A stretch of DNA of 64,000 nucleotides, taken from NCBI RefSeq assembly GCF_039621805.1, contig NZ_CP155073.1, forward strand, positions 620,001 to 684,000, given 5' to 3'. Both the position numbers and the translations under genes were made by a program. Source of the stretch: Paraburkholderia sp. PREW-6R. Its GTDB lineage: Bacteria; Pseudomonadota; Gammaproteobacteria; Burkholderiales; Burkholderiaceae. The notes beneath the pieces were generated by a model. It saw only the letters and a program-made list of their open reading frames with translations, did not search any database and had not been told where the DNA came from. Positions within the stretch are counted from its first letter, which is position 1. Every line of letters begins with the position of its first letter. Of this stretch, positions 47,767 through 57,300 are shown piece by piece.

Positions 47767-48878
47767 AAGTATTGGTCGTCATAGGCACCCGCCCTGAAGT
47801 CATCAAACTCGCGCCGATCGTTGCCGCGTTGCGCGGCAAGCTCGACGTGCGCGTATGCAGCACTGGTCAGCATCGCGAGATGCTCGACCAGGCGCTGGAC
47901 TTCTTCGGCATCGCGCCCGACGTTCGGCTGGACTGCATGCGTACTGGGCAGTCGCTGAACGAATTGTCCGCGCGCCTGCTAACGGGCGTCGATCAGGTGC
48001 TGGTCGAAGAGAAACCCGACTGGGTGGTGGTGCAGGGCGACACGACCACGGCGTTCTGCGCCGGTTTCGCGGCGTTCCAGCGTGGTATTGCCGTGGGCCA
48101 TGTGGAAGCGGGTCTGCGCACCGGCAATCTCGCGAGTCCTTTCCCCGAAGAGGCCAACCGCGCACTACTGAGCCGCATTGCAACGCGTAACTTTGCGCCG
48201 ACCGCGCGCGCCCGCGACAATCTGCTGGCCGAAGGCATTCCCGCCGAAAGCATTCTCGTGACGGGCAACTCGATCGTTGATGCTATCGGCCTCGTGCGCG
48301 CGAGGTGGCAGGATACGCCGCCGCAACTGCCGCCCGCACTGTCCGCCGAGGCGCCGCAGATTCTCGTCACCTGTCACCGCCGTGAGAACTTTGGCGCGGT
48401 CATGCTCGACATCTGCCGCGCGCTGCGCAATCTTTGCGGGCGCTATAGCGCCTATCAATGGGTCTTTCCGGTGCACCTGAATCCGCAGGTGCGCAAGCCG
48501 GTCATGAATGAACTCGGCGGCGTTCCGAACCTGCATCTGATCGATCCGGTCGATTATCCGACCAGTCTCTATCTGATTAGCCGCAGCACGCTGATTCTGA
48601 GCGACTCCGGCGGCATCCAGGAAGAAGCGCCGACGTTCGGCGTGCCGGTCGTCGTGATGCGCAATCACACGGAACGCAGCGAAGGCGTGGACGCCGGATT
48701 CGCGACGCTGGCAGGCCAGCAATCCGACAACATTGAGGCCGCGGTGCGCAACTGGCTCGACGCGCCGGCACGCCGCGAAGCGCTCAGACACCAAGTGAAT
48801 CCCTATGGCGACGGGCGCGCGTCGGAACGTACAGTGCAAAGCCTGCTCGGCCAGACGGCGGAGGCTTTCGGTGGTTGA
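47763..48878 (+). CDS. wecB: UDP-N-acetylglucosamine 2-epimerase
   Basis: 371 residues, non-hydrolysing type. GTRPEVIKLAPIVAAL, GHVEAGLRTGN, TGNSIVDA, CHRREN and DSGGIQEEAPTFGVPVVV are the family motifs. It makes UDP-ManNAc. No wecC-type dehydrogenase is in view, so the glycan may contain ManNAc itself. ATG 47763 overlaps the deacetylase stop. Confidence 0.96.
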   Translation: MKVLVVIGTRPEVIKLAPIVAALRGKLDVRVCSTGQHREMLDQALDFFGIAPDVRLDCMRTGQSLNELSARLLTGVDQVLVEEKPDWVVVQGDTTTAFCAGFAAFQRGIAVGHVEAGLRTGNLASPFPEEANRALLSRIATRNFAPTARARDNLLAEGIPAESILVTGNSIVDAIGLVRARWQDTPPQLPPALSAEAPQILVTCHRRENFGAVMLDICRALRNLCGRYSAYQWVFPVHLNPQVRKPVMNELGGVPNLHLIDPVDYPTSLYLISRSTLILSDSGGIQEEAPTFGVPVVVMRNHTERSEGVDAGFATLAGQQSDNIEAAVRNWLDAPARREALRHQVNPYGDGRASERTVQSLLGQTAEAFGG

Positions 48879-50082
48879 CAGGCAAGCGCGTGTCTCGCCC
48901 GGCGACTGCATCATGTTTTCGACAGCGGACTGGGACGAACCCTACTGGACCAACAAGCAGCACACGGCTGCGGTGCTCGCACGCCTGGGCTGGCGTGTGC
49001 TGTACGTGGAAAGCCCGGGCATCCGCTCGCCGCGCATGGCCAGCAAGCGTGACTGGAAACGCCTGTGGCGCCGATTGTGGCGCGGCGTGCAGTCCGTGGT
49101 GCTCGGGGCGCCGCAGCGCGACCACAACATCTGGGTGCTGTCGCCGCTTGTGTTTCCAGCCAAGCATCACTGGCCGTTCATCGGCTCGTTCAACAAGCTG
49201 CTTCTGCGCGGGACGATTGACCGGATGGCAAAGCGACTCGGATTCGACCATCCGGTGGTGTGGACGTATCACCCGTTCATGCTGAACGCCGTGTCGCACG
49301 TGGAGCGCGGCCCGACGGTATATCACTGCGTGGACGATCTGCGCGCGATTCCCGGCGTGGACATTGAAGCCTTCAATCTGGCGGAAGAAGAGTTGCTCAG
49401 GTCGAGTCAGGCGGTGTTCACCACGGCCCACGCACTGAAGGAACGCTGCAAGCGCCTGAACCCGAACACGCATTTCTTCGCAAACGTGGTGGATGCCGAC
49501 CACTTCGAAGCCGCCATGCGCGAAGGCGGGTTGCCCGACGACCTCGAACGGATTCCAACGCCGCGGCTCGTGTACCACGGCGTGTTGTCCGACTTCAAGA
49601 TCGACCTGCCGCTGCTGCTCGAAGTGGCGCGCCGTCGCAAGGACTGGAGCTGGGTCTTCATCGGCGAGGAGCGCGAAGGGCAGCAAAGCCCGCTCGTCGC
49701 CGAACTCAAGCGGTTGCCCAACGTGCATTTCCTCGGTTATCGAAGCTATCAGTCGCTGCCCGAGTATTTGCGCGGCATGCAGGTTGGCCTGCTGCCGACG
49801 CTGTTGAATGAGTACACGCGCTCCATGTTCCCGATGAAGTTCTTTGAATATCTCGCGGCCGGTCTGCCGGTCGTCTCGACGCCGCTCGCGTTTACCGAGC
49901 AGTTGTTCGACGGGCTGGAACTGGGCGGTGACGTGGCCAGCTTCGAGGTGGCCATCGAACGGCAACTGGCGCGCGGTCGGCTGACGCAAGAGGAGGCGCG
50001 CCTGTACGTCGGAGAAAACACGTGGGACGCCCGTACCGCAAAGATGCTCGAATATGTTCAATCGCTGAGACCCGTGTTATGA
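48871..50082 (+). CDS. Glycosyltransferase, GT-B fold
   Basis: 403 residues from GTG 48871 with GGAG seven bases upstream; it overlaps wecB by 8 bases. The acceptor half has IMFSTADWDEPYWTNKQH and VVWTYHPFMLNAV. The donor half has LNEYTRSMFPMKFFEYLAAG, the glycosyltransferase pattern seen with UDP-HexNAc or teichuronic-type enzymes. The ATG at 48913 is an alternative start. Specificity is unknown. Its stop overlaps the next start. Confidence 0.88.
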   Translation: MVDRQARVSPGDCIMFSTADWDEPYWTNKQHTAAVLARLGWRVLYVESPGIRSPRMASKRDWKRLWRRLWRGVQSVVLGAPQRDHNIWVLSPLVFPAKHHWPFIGSFNKLLLRGTIDRMAKRLGFDHPVVWTYHPFMLNAVSHVERGPTVYHCVDDLRAIPGVDIEAFNLAEEELLRSSQAVFTTAHALKERCKRLNPNTHFFANVVDADHFEAAMREGGLPDDLERIPTPRLVYHGVLSDFKIDLPLLLEVARRRKDWSWVFIGEEREGQQSPLVAELKRLPNVHFLGYRSYQSLPEYLRGMQVGLLPTLLNEYTRSMFPMKFFEYLAAGLPVVSTPLAFTEQLFDGLELGGDVASFEVAIERQLARGRLTQEEARLYVGENTWDARTAKMLEYVQSLRPVL

Positions 50083-51056
50083 AAGTGTTGTTTTCAACCT
50101 ATCCCATGGCGTTTCACACGCCCGGCGGCGGCGAAGTGCAGTTGCTTGCTTACGAGAAGCACCTACCGGCGCATGGCGTTGACGTCAAGCTGTTCGACAT
50201 GTGGAAACCGGAGTTCCTGAAGTACGACGTGGTGCATTTTTTCTCATGTATCAGCGGCTCATACCACTTCTGTCACTTCGTCAAGCAACTCGGCTTGCCG
50301 CTCGTCATCTCTTCCAGCCTGTGGATCACCGAGGTAACACGTCATCTCTATCCGATCGATGAAGTCCGCGCGCAATTGAGTCTGGCCGACCGCGTCATCA
50401 CTAATTCGAATCTGGAGAGCGATACGCTCGCGAGCGCGCTCGCATTGCCACGCGAAAAGTTTGCGACGGTCTACAACGGCATCGACGAATACTTCCTCAA
50501 GGACGTTCCGCCCAGCCTGTTCCGCGAGCATTTCGATCTGCCGGGCCGCTTTGTGCTGAACGTCGGCAATATCGAGCCGCGCAAGAACCAGTTGACGCTG
50601 GTGCGCGCTATGAAAGGGCATCCCGACGTCAAGCTCGTGCTGGTCGGCCAGCAGCGCGACCCGGCGTACGCGGCGCAGGTGCTGCGCGAGGGCGGCGACC
50701 AAGTCAGGTATCTCGGCGCGCTGCCGCACAACGAACTGCTGCTGTCGGGCTACGCCGCGTGCGACTTGTTCTGTTTGCCGAGCACGCTGGAGACGCCCGG
50801 GCTCGCCGCACTGGAGGCGTCCGCGCAGGGCGCACCGCTGCTCGTCACGTCCGAGGGCTCGTGCTCGGAGTATTTCGGCGATCGCGCCGCTTACGTGTCG
50901 CCGGATTCTGCGGACTCGGTACGCGATGCCATCGGTGCCATGCTGCAGCACGGCACCGCGCGAGCGGCTGCTGCGGCATCCGCATTTCGTCGCGATGCAT
51001 TCACATGGGCTTCGACTACCGAAGCCTTGCGCCGTATTTATCAAGAACTTGTTTAA
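50079..51056 (+). CDS. GT4-family glycosyltransferase (paralogue of the 59428 gene product)
   Basis: 325 residues from ATG 50079 (ATGA overlap). FSTYPMAFHTPGGGEVQLL, NVGNIEPRKNQLTLVRAM and STLETPGLAALEA, with EX7E intact. The N-terminal TYPMAFHTPGGGE, the IEPRKNQL segment and the overall length match the later gene product at 59428, so the two arose by duplication. It probably adds one sugar of the O-chain. Confidence 0.9.
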   Translation: MKVLFSTYPMAFHTPGGGEVQLLAYEKHLPAHGVDVKLFDMWKPEFLKYDVVHFFSCISGSYHFCHFVKQLGLPLVISSSLWITEVTRHLYPIDEVRAQLSLADRVITNSNLESDTLASALALPREKFATVYNGIDEYFLKDVPPSLFREHFDLPGRFVLNVGNIEPRKNQLTLVRAMKGHPDVKLVLVGQQRDPAYAAQVLREGGDQVRYLGALPHNELLLSGYAACDLFCLPSTLETPGLAALEASAQGAPLLVTSEGSCSEYFGDRAAYVSPDSADSVRDAIGAMLQHGTARAAAAASAFRRDAFTWASTTEALRRIYQELV

Positions 51057-51117
51057 CCAGCAGCGTCCGGCATCGACCGGCATGGATCTGGAAGAATTAC
51101 CAGGAGGCGCAGAGGAC

Positions 51118-52374
51118 ATGAATTCCGGCTTGTTCGCGAACGATAGCGTGCAGAGTCGACCGCATGTGTTGATGGTCACGCACGTTTTGCCCTATCCGCC
51201 GGCAGCGGGCAACGAAATTCGCATCTACAAGATGCTGAAGTGGTTTCGCCGCAAGGGCTACGGCATCACGCTGGTGCTCAAGCCGCTCGGCGACACCGAA
51301 GTCACGAACGAATGCGTGCTCGGCCTGTGCGACGTGGTCGACAACCTGCATATTTTTGACAACCGCGTGATCCCGCCACGTGCCGACGTTGCGAGCGCGC
51401 GCGCGCCGCGTCCGGTCGACACGGATATGGACGATTGCATGCTCGCCCAGATTCAGGACGGCTTCTGTCCCGCGTGGTTCGTCGAGGAAGTGGCGGCGAT
51501 CATCGCGGCAGTGCAGCCGGAAGTCGTGATCGCGCAATACGTGTTCACCAGCCGCGTTCTCGCGTTGCCGGAATGCGGACCGGCGCTACGCGTGATTGAC
51601 GCGCACGATCTATTCTGCCGCAAGCAGGCCACGGTCGAGCAATACGGAATCAAGAACTACGGCCTGAGTCTCACCGACGACCAGGAACGTGGGTTGCTTA
51701 ATCGCTCCGATGTCGTGCTGGCGATTCAGCGCGTCGAGCAGCTGGAAATCGCCAAGCTCGTGCCCGAGCGCAAGGTGCTGCTGGCCAGCTTCGATCTGGA
51801 AGTCCACACCGCAGACCCTCAACGCATGGTGCCCGATCAAGTGCTGATTGTCGCGTCGGGCAATGAATTCAACGTGCGCGGCACGCAGGATTTTCTCGAC
51901 TACACGTGGCCGCTTATCCGCGAGGCCAATCCGAACGCGCGGCTGCGTGTGATCGGGCGCGTCTGTCGCGAGGTGACCTCGGACGATCCGACGGTATCGC
52001 TGCTTGGTTTCGTCGAAAGCCTCGATCTCGAATACCAACAGGCGGCCGTCGTGGTCAACCCGTGCCGTGTCGGCACCGGCCTTAAGATTAAGACGATCGA
52101 GGCCCTTGCGTGGGGCAAGGCGCATGTGGCGTGGCCCTCGGCGGCCGATGGCCTGCGTGAGCTCGGCGACGTCCCGGCGATCATCGCGACCAACGTGGTC
52201 GACTTCGCCGACGCGATCGTGGCCGTGCTGCGCGACGCGAAGAAACGAGAGACGTTGCAGCAGGGCGCCCATCGTTTCATAAGCGGACATTTTGGCGCGG
52301 AACATGTCTATTCCGGCTTGACCGACGCCATCGACGCCACCGTGGCCGGCAACATCGAAAAGGTGCAAAAGTGA
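51118..52374 (+). CDS. GT4-like glycosyltransferase
   Basis: 418 residues from ATG 51118 (GAGG close upstream); ATG 51082 is an alternative. HVLPYPPAAGNEIRIYKML opens the acceptor domain and RVGTGLKIKTIEALAWGKAH is the donor site seen in many O-antigen GT4 enzymes. The overlap with the next gene is 4 bases (GTGA). Specificity is unknown. Confidence 0.87.
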   Translation: MNSGLFANDSVQSRPHVLMVTHVLPYPPAAGNEIRIYKMLKWFRRKGYGITLVLKPLGDTEVTNECVLGLCDVVDNLHIFDNRVIPPRADVASARAPRPVDTDMDDCMLAQIQDGFCPAWFVEEVAAIIAAVQPEVVIAQYVFTSRVLALPECGPALRVIDAHDLFCRKQATVEQYGIKNYGLSLTDDQERGLLNRSDVVLAIQRVEQLEIAKLVPERKVLLASFDLEVHTADPQRMVPDQVLIVASGNEFNVRGTQDFLDYTWPLIREANPNARLRVIGRVCREVTSDDPTVSLLGFVESLDLEYQQAAVVVNPCRVGTGLKIKTIEALAWGKAHVAWPSAADGLRELGDVPAIIATNVVDFADAIVAVLRDAKKRETLQQGAHRFISGHFGAEHVYSGLTDAIDATVAGNIEKVQK

Positions 52375-54311
52375 GTGACAAGATTGCGATCATCGTGACG
52401 CCGGCAGACGGCGCTTATGTCTTGCCGCAACTGGCCTCGCTGAGCGGACACGCCACGAGCATTGTCGCGTTCGTGCACGCGGGCGCGGGTGCCAGCCTGC
52501 CGGAGTCGAGCCCTGCCTGGATGAAGGTCGTCGCTGTCGACACCGTCACGGACTACTATGCGGCGCTGAACCGCACGCTGCATCCGCTGATCGAAGCCGG
52601 AACGGCGGTGCTGTTCGTTTCACCGCACCACGTGTTCGACAACGCGGCGATTGGCACGCTACAGGGCGAGCTCGCCGCGGATTCGCTGTATGGCTTCGCA
52701 CTGCCGCGCACCAACGTAGGCGGCTCGGCGCCGGTGCCGCGTTTGCGCGGCGAAGCGGCGGTCGACGGCCCGCAGGCGTTCGACGCGTTTTTCGACGGGT
52801 TGCCCGCGCGCCTGGGCGGCGGCATTGTGCAGGGCTTGCCCGTGCTGGTGCGGGCGAGTGTGCTCGCCACGTTCGGCCGCCTGAGCGGAAAGAGGTTCGA
52901 CCTCGCCGATGCGCTCGCCACGCTGTTCATCCGCGCGAACCGGCGCGGCTTCAGCGCGGTGGTGTGCAACCGCGCGCTGTTCTTCGTGCCGGAAACCACT
53001 GCCTTCGGCGGGGCGGCCGAGCGGCCAGTGATCGAACGCGCGAAGGACTACTACCGCGCGCTCGACTGGCACGCCGAATTCCCCGAACAGCGTCTGGAAA
53101 AGCTGCTCTGGCATCGCTTGGCTGCAAAGCCGAAGCGCCAGGTGCTGTTCGACATCCGCAATCTCGCGCCGGGATACAACGGCACCGCGCAGCACATCCT
53201 CTCGCTGATGAAACCGCTGTGCGCGCTGGCCGGGCGATTCGGCATCGAGCCGCGCTTCTGGGTGTTGAAGGAGTCGGCAGAATTCCACCGGCTCGACTCG
53301 ATCGCGCCGGGCCAGTTCGTGACCGAGTTGACCAGCGACGATCTGTTCGACGCTAGCATCCGTCTGTCGCAGCCATGGAGCTTCAGCGAATTGCGCGACC
53401 AAGCGTTCCGCTCGATGATTAACATGTACCTGATAATGGATGCGATTGCGTGGGACTGCCATTACATCCGCATGCCTCATATCGACGGCGTATGGCGCAC
53501 GGCGGCCGCGCAAGCGGACGGCTTTGCGTATAACAGCGCGTTCACGCAGCGCGCGTTCCAGGAACGCTTTCCGGACGCGCGCAAGGTTCCCTCGGCGGTG
53601 TCGTACTGCTCTCTCGATCCGTCGGAATACTATGCAGCGGAAGTCGATCCCGCGAAGGCGCGGGAGGCGGCAGCGGCCAAGCCCTATCTGCTGGTGGTCG
53701 GCAATCAGTACTATCATAAGGGGCTGTACGAGGTCGTGCGTGTGCTGGCCGCGGGTTTCCCCGAGACTCAGATCAAGGTGCTAGGCGAGATCAGCGAAGA
53801 GTATCCGAACGTCGAACAAATTCCGTCCGGTTTGATCGCTCATGACGACATCGACCGTCTGTTCCGCGAATGTACGTGTCTCGTGTTTCCGTCGCATTAC
53901 GAAGGATTCGGCTTGCCAATCCTGAAGGCGCTGTCGTTCGGCAAGCCGGTAATCGCGCGCCACAGCAGCCTGCTCGATGAGATCCGCGACCGTGTCAGCC
54001 CCGTCGACGGGATCGTGCCGTTCACGCGCAACACGGAATTGCTGCGCGCAATCGGCGAGGTGCTCGCCCGCGAGTCGCACTGGCGCGCTCAGAAAACCCA
54101 AGCCGCAACGCCGCGCGACGTGCACGACTGGGAGCGCGCCGCGCACGACATCCTGACGCTGTTGGAACGCGGACTCGCCAGCGTGAATGTCGAACGCTGT
54201 GTCGAGCGGCTCGAATTTTTCTATCGCTTCAACCAGTTCGACACGGAACGCGAAGGCTGGAGCAACGCGGACCAAAACAAGATCATCTTCGAGGTGGAGC
54301 TGGAGGAATGA
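52371..54311 (+). CDS. Two-domain glycosyltransferase (degenerate GT2-like N domain, GT4-like C domain)
   Basis: 646 residues from GTG 52371. The first ~240 residues look like a GT-A/GT2 fold (IIVTPADGAYVLPQLASL, then RANRRGFSAVVCNRALFFV) but without a clear DxD, the equivalent stretch reading VSPHHVF. The C-terminal domain is GT4-like (YLLVVGNQYYHKGLYEVVRVL, FPSHYEGFGLPILKALSF). In the EX7E pair the second Glu is Lys. Both catalytic sites are therefore slightly unusual. The next gene overlaps by 4 bases. Confidence 0.82.
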   Translation: MSDKIAIIVTPADGAYVLPQLASLSGHATSIVAFVHAGAGASLPESSPAWMKVVAVDTVTDYYAALNRTLHPLIEAGTAVLFVSPHHVFDNAAIGTLQGELAADSLYGFALPRTNVGGSAPVPRLRGEAAVDGPQAFDAFFDGLPARLGGGIVQGLPVLVRASVLATFGRLSGKRFDLADALATLFIRANRRGFSAVVCNRALFFVPETTAFGGAAERPVIERAKDYYRALDWHAEFPEQRLEKLLWHRLAAKPKRQVLFDIRNLAPGYNGTAQHILSLMKPLCALAGRFGIEPRFWVLKESAEFHRLDSIAPGQFVTELTSDDLFDASIRLSQPWSFSELRDQAFRSMINMYLIMDAIAWDCHYIRMPHIDGVWRTAAAQADGFAYNSAFTQRAFQERFPDARKVPSAVSYCSLDPSEYYAAEVDPAKAREAAAAKPYLLVVGNQYYHKGLYEVVRVLAAGFPETQIKVLGEISEEYPNVEQIPSGLIAHDDIDRLFRECTCLVFPSHYEGFGLPILKALSFGKPVIARHSSLLDEIRDRVSPVDGIVPFTRNTELLRAIGEVLARESHWRAQKTQAATPRDVHDWERAAHDILTLLERGLASVNVERCVERLEFFYRFNQFDTEREGWSNADQNKIIFEVELEE

Positions 54312-57300
54312 AGTTACTGACTCTTTTCGTGCGTTATGGCGACTCGGATTATCAGGGTGCGTTCAAGCGCCTCTGTCAGCTCTATCAACGTATTGAAGGC
54401 CTCGACTACGACGCGGTTCTGATCGACACGGCGTTGCCGGTTGACATGCAGGTGAAGCTCGGACCGAAGATCCTGATGATCGGCGGCAACAACACGCGGC
54501 GTGAGTTCAGCGGTTGGAATACGGCGTTGGAGCGCTTTCCGGACCTGCTCGACGGCTACGACCTCGTGCATATCGTCACGTCTGCGTTTGAGAACGAATA
54601 CAACGGCTTCTACCCTTACATCGAACGTCGCATGCTCTTGTATGCAGCGCGTCATCCCGAAGTCGCGCTCGCGCACGTTGACGCCTATCCGGACGCCGTG
54701 CGCCTGTTCGGCCGCAGCTTCCAGACGTGGGGCTGTTCGAAGTTCATCCTCGCGGCGCCGGAACGCATTCGCCGGCTGGCCACGTTTGTCGGCGACTTCA
54801 GTATCGACGATTTCTTCGCAAAATCGGCGAGCATGCCGTTTCGTCCAAATGCGCCGCTCTCGCAGAACTATCAGCAGCATCTGCTGAACTGGCTGACTGG
54901 CGAAGGGTTGCCGCATGGCCAGTGGCATTCGGTGTTCGAACTGTCCAGCGCCAATCTGCAGCGTTTTCATGCGAAGGCGATGTCGATCATCGACGAGCAT
55001 AGTCTCTCGATGCGTCTGCGCGAAACCGGCGCCCGGATCGTCGATTACACTTGGCTGCATTCGCGCGGCATTGCCGCGAGCGCGTCGCAAATCCCGGACG
55101 AAGTCACGCAGGTCAAGCAGCGCAACCTGTTCCTCTTCAGCAATCCGATCATCGAGTCGCATCTGGACCTGATGGACCGGCCGGAGTCGAACAGTTTCCA
55201 ACAGTTGTTCCACGTCACCGGCGATGCACCGTTCTCGCGCACCGCCGTGGTCGAAGCACTGTGGACCGGCAACCGCGAGTTGCAGAAGTATCTCGATCCC
55301 GACCGTCCGCTGCATAGCGCGGCGATCCACCTGAATCAGGACATGGCGATCGACGGGGAGCAGCGCGAATGGCTGGCGCAGCCCGACGACGAAATCACAC
55401 AGGACAGTATCCTGCCGTTCACGCGCGGTATGCACGCCATTTGGCTGGCGCGCGACGATCTTCGCACATCGTTCGATGTCAACGAGCCGGACGGTCGCCG
55501 CGCGATGAACCGCTGGTGGATCCAGGAAGGCATGCACGACGCCCGTTATGCCGGCTTCGTGGACGCCGGCGCGTATTCCGAGATCGACGCCTTGACCACG
55601 CATGACATACCGCTGCCCATAACGCGCGGCCTGCACGCGGTCTGTGACGCACGTGAGGACATGCGCACGGCGATTGATCTGGCCGCGGCAGCAGGCCGCG
55701 AGGCCTTGCTCTCATGGTGGGTCCGAACGGGCATGCACGAGCCCGAGCTGCGCGGCTTCATGTCGGACGACATTTACGCACAGCCCTCGCCGACCGTCGA
55801 GCAGGATCAGCCGTTACCTGTCACGCGCGGTCTGCACGCCGTGCGCGACGCGCGTGACGACATGCACACGACCATGGATCTGTCGGGCGAAGCGGGGCGG
55901 CGCAGCCTGCTCAAATGGTGGTTGCAGACCGGCATGCAGCAGCCTGCGTTGAGCGGCTTCATGCCGGCCGGTATCTACGCGCAGCCATCGCCCTCGGTCG
56001 AACAGGATCAGGCGTTGCCGATCACGCGCGGCATGCAGGCGGTGTGCCTCTCGCGCGAGGACATGCGCGCGGCCATCGACCTGTCGACTGTGGAGGGCCG
56101 CCGCAAGGCAATAGCGTGGTGGGTGTTGACCGGCATGCATCAGCCCGAGTTGCAAGGCTTCATGCCCGTCGACGCGTATGCGCAGACGTCTCCGGCGGTC
56201 GAGCAGGATCATGCGCTGCCTATTACGTGCGGGCTTGTCGCGCTGCTCACGACCCGCGAAGACCTCGCGAAGCTGGATCTGGGCACGCGCGAAGGACGGC
56301 GGCAACTGATCTGCTGGTGGGTGAACGAGGGCCGTCTCGATACGCGGCTCGCGGGCTTCATGCAGAACGAGATCTACATGCAGCCGGACGCCACGCTGAC
56401 GCAGGACGCGAGCTTGCCGATTACGCGTGGCATGCACGCGATCTGGCTGTCGCGCGACGATCTGCGCGACGTCATGGACATCGCCACGCCCGAAGGCCGC
56501 CAGGCGCTCGCCGACTGGTGGATGCGCGAAGCGCTCTACCGGCCCGACTTCGACTGTTTCGTGCATGCGTCCGTCTATGGCGACCTCGCGGCAGGCGTCG
56601 AGCAGGACACCTTCCTGCCTATCACGCGCGGGATGCACGCACTGCGCAACTCGCGCTCGGACCTGTTGGAATTCGCCGACCTGCGCACGCCGCAAGGGCG
56701 TGCAAGTCTGGTCGGCTGGTGGCTCATGGAAGGCGCGCACGACTCGCTGCTGTCGAGGCTGATTCCCGAGCACATCTACACGGACATCGATCCCGCGCTG
56801 CCGCAGGACGCCGGTATTCCGATCAATCGCGCAATGTGCGCATTCTACGTCACACGGCCCGACGCGCTCGACAACGACCGCGAACTGGGCACGCCGGAAG
56901 CCCGCAAGGCGCTGGTCAAGTGGTGGGTGGAGCAACTGGCGTACGGCACGCTGAGGTTGCCGTTCCGCATGACTGAGACGATGCTGTCGCTCGACGAATC
57001 CGGCTGGATGGTCACGCCCGACGTTGTGCATCCGCTCGCGCTTGCGCTGTACCAGGCGCGTGAAGACCTGCGCAACGCTTTCGATATCGGCACGCCGGAC
57101 GGCCGTAAGGCGCTCAACGTCTGGTTGCACACTTACGGCCGCAACGAAATGAGCGTCAAGATCTATGGCTCGGTCGAAGCCGACGACTCGGGCGCCGAAG
57201 ATGCGTCCGTGAAAGGCGGCTGGCGCGAGGGCGGCGTCAATATCGTCGGGTTCCCGCGCGGCGAACTAGGCATCGGCGAAGACGTGCGGATGGCGTCGCT

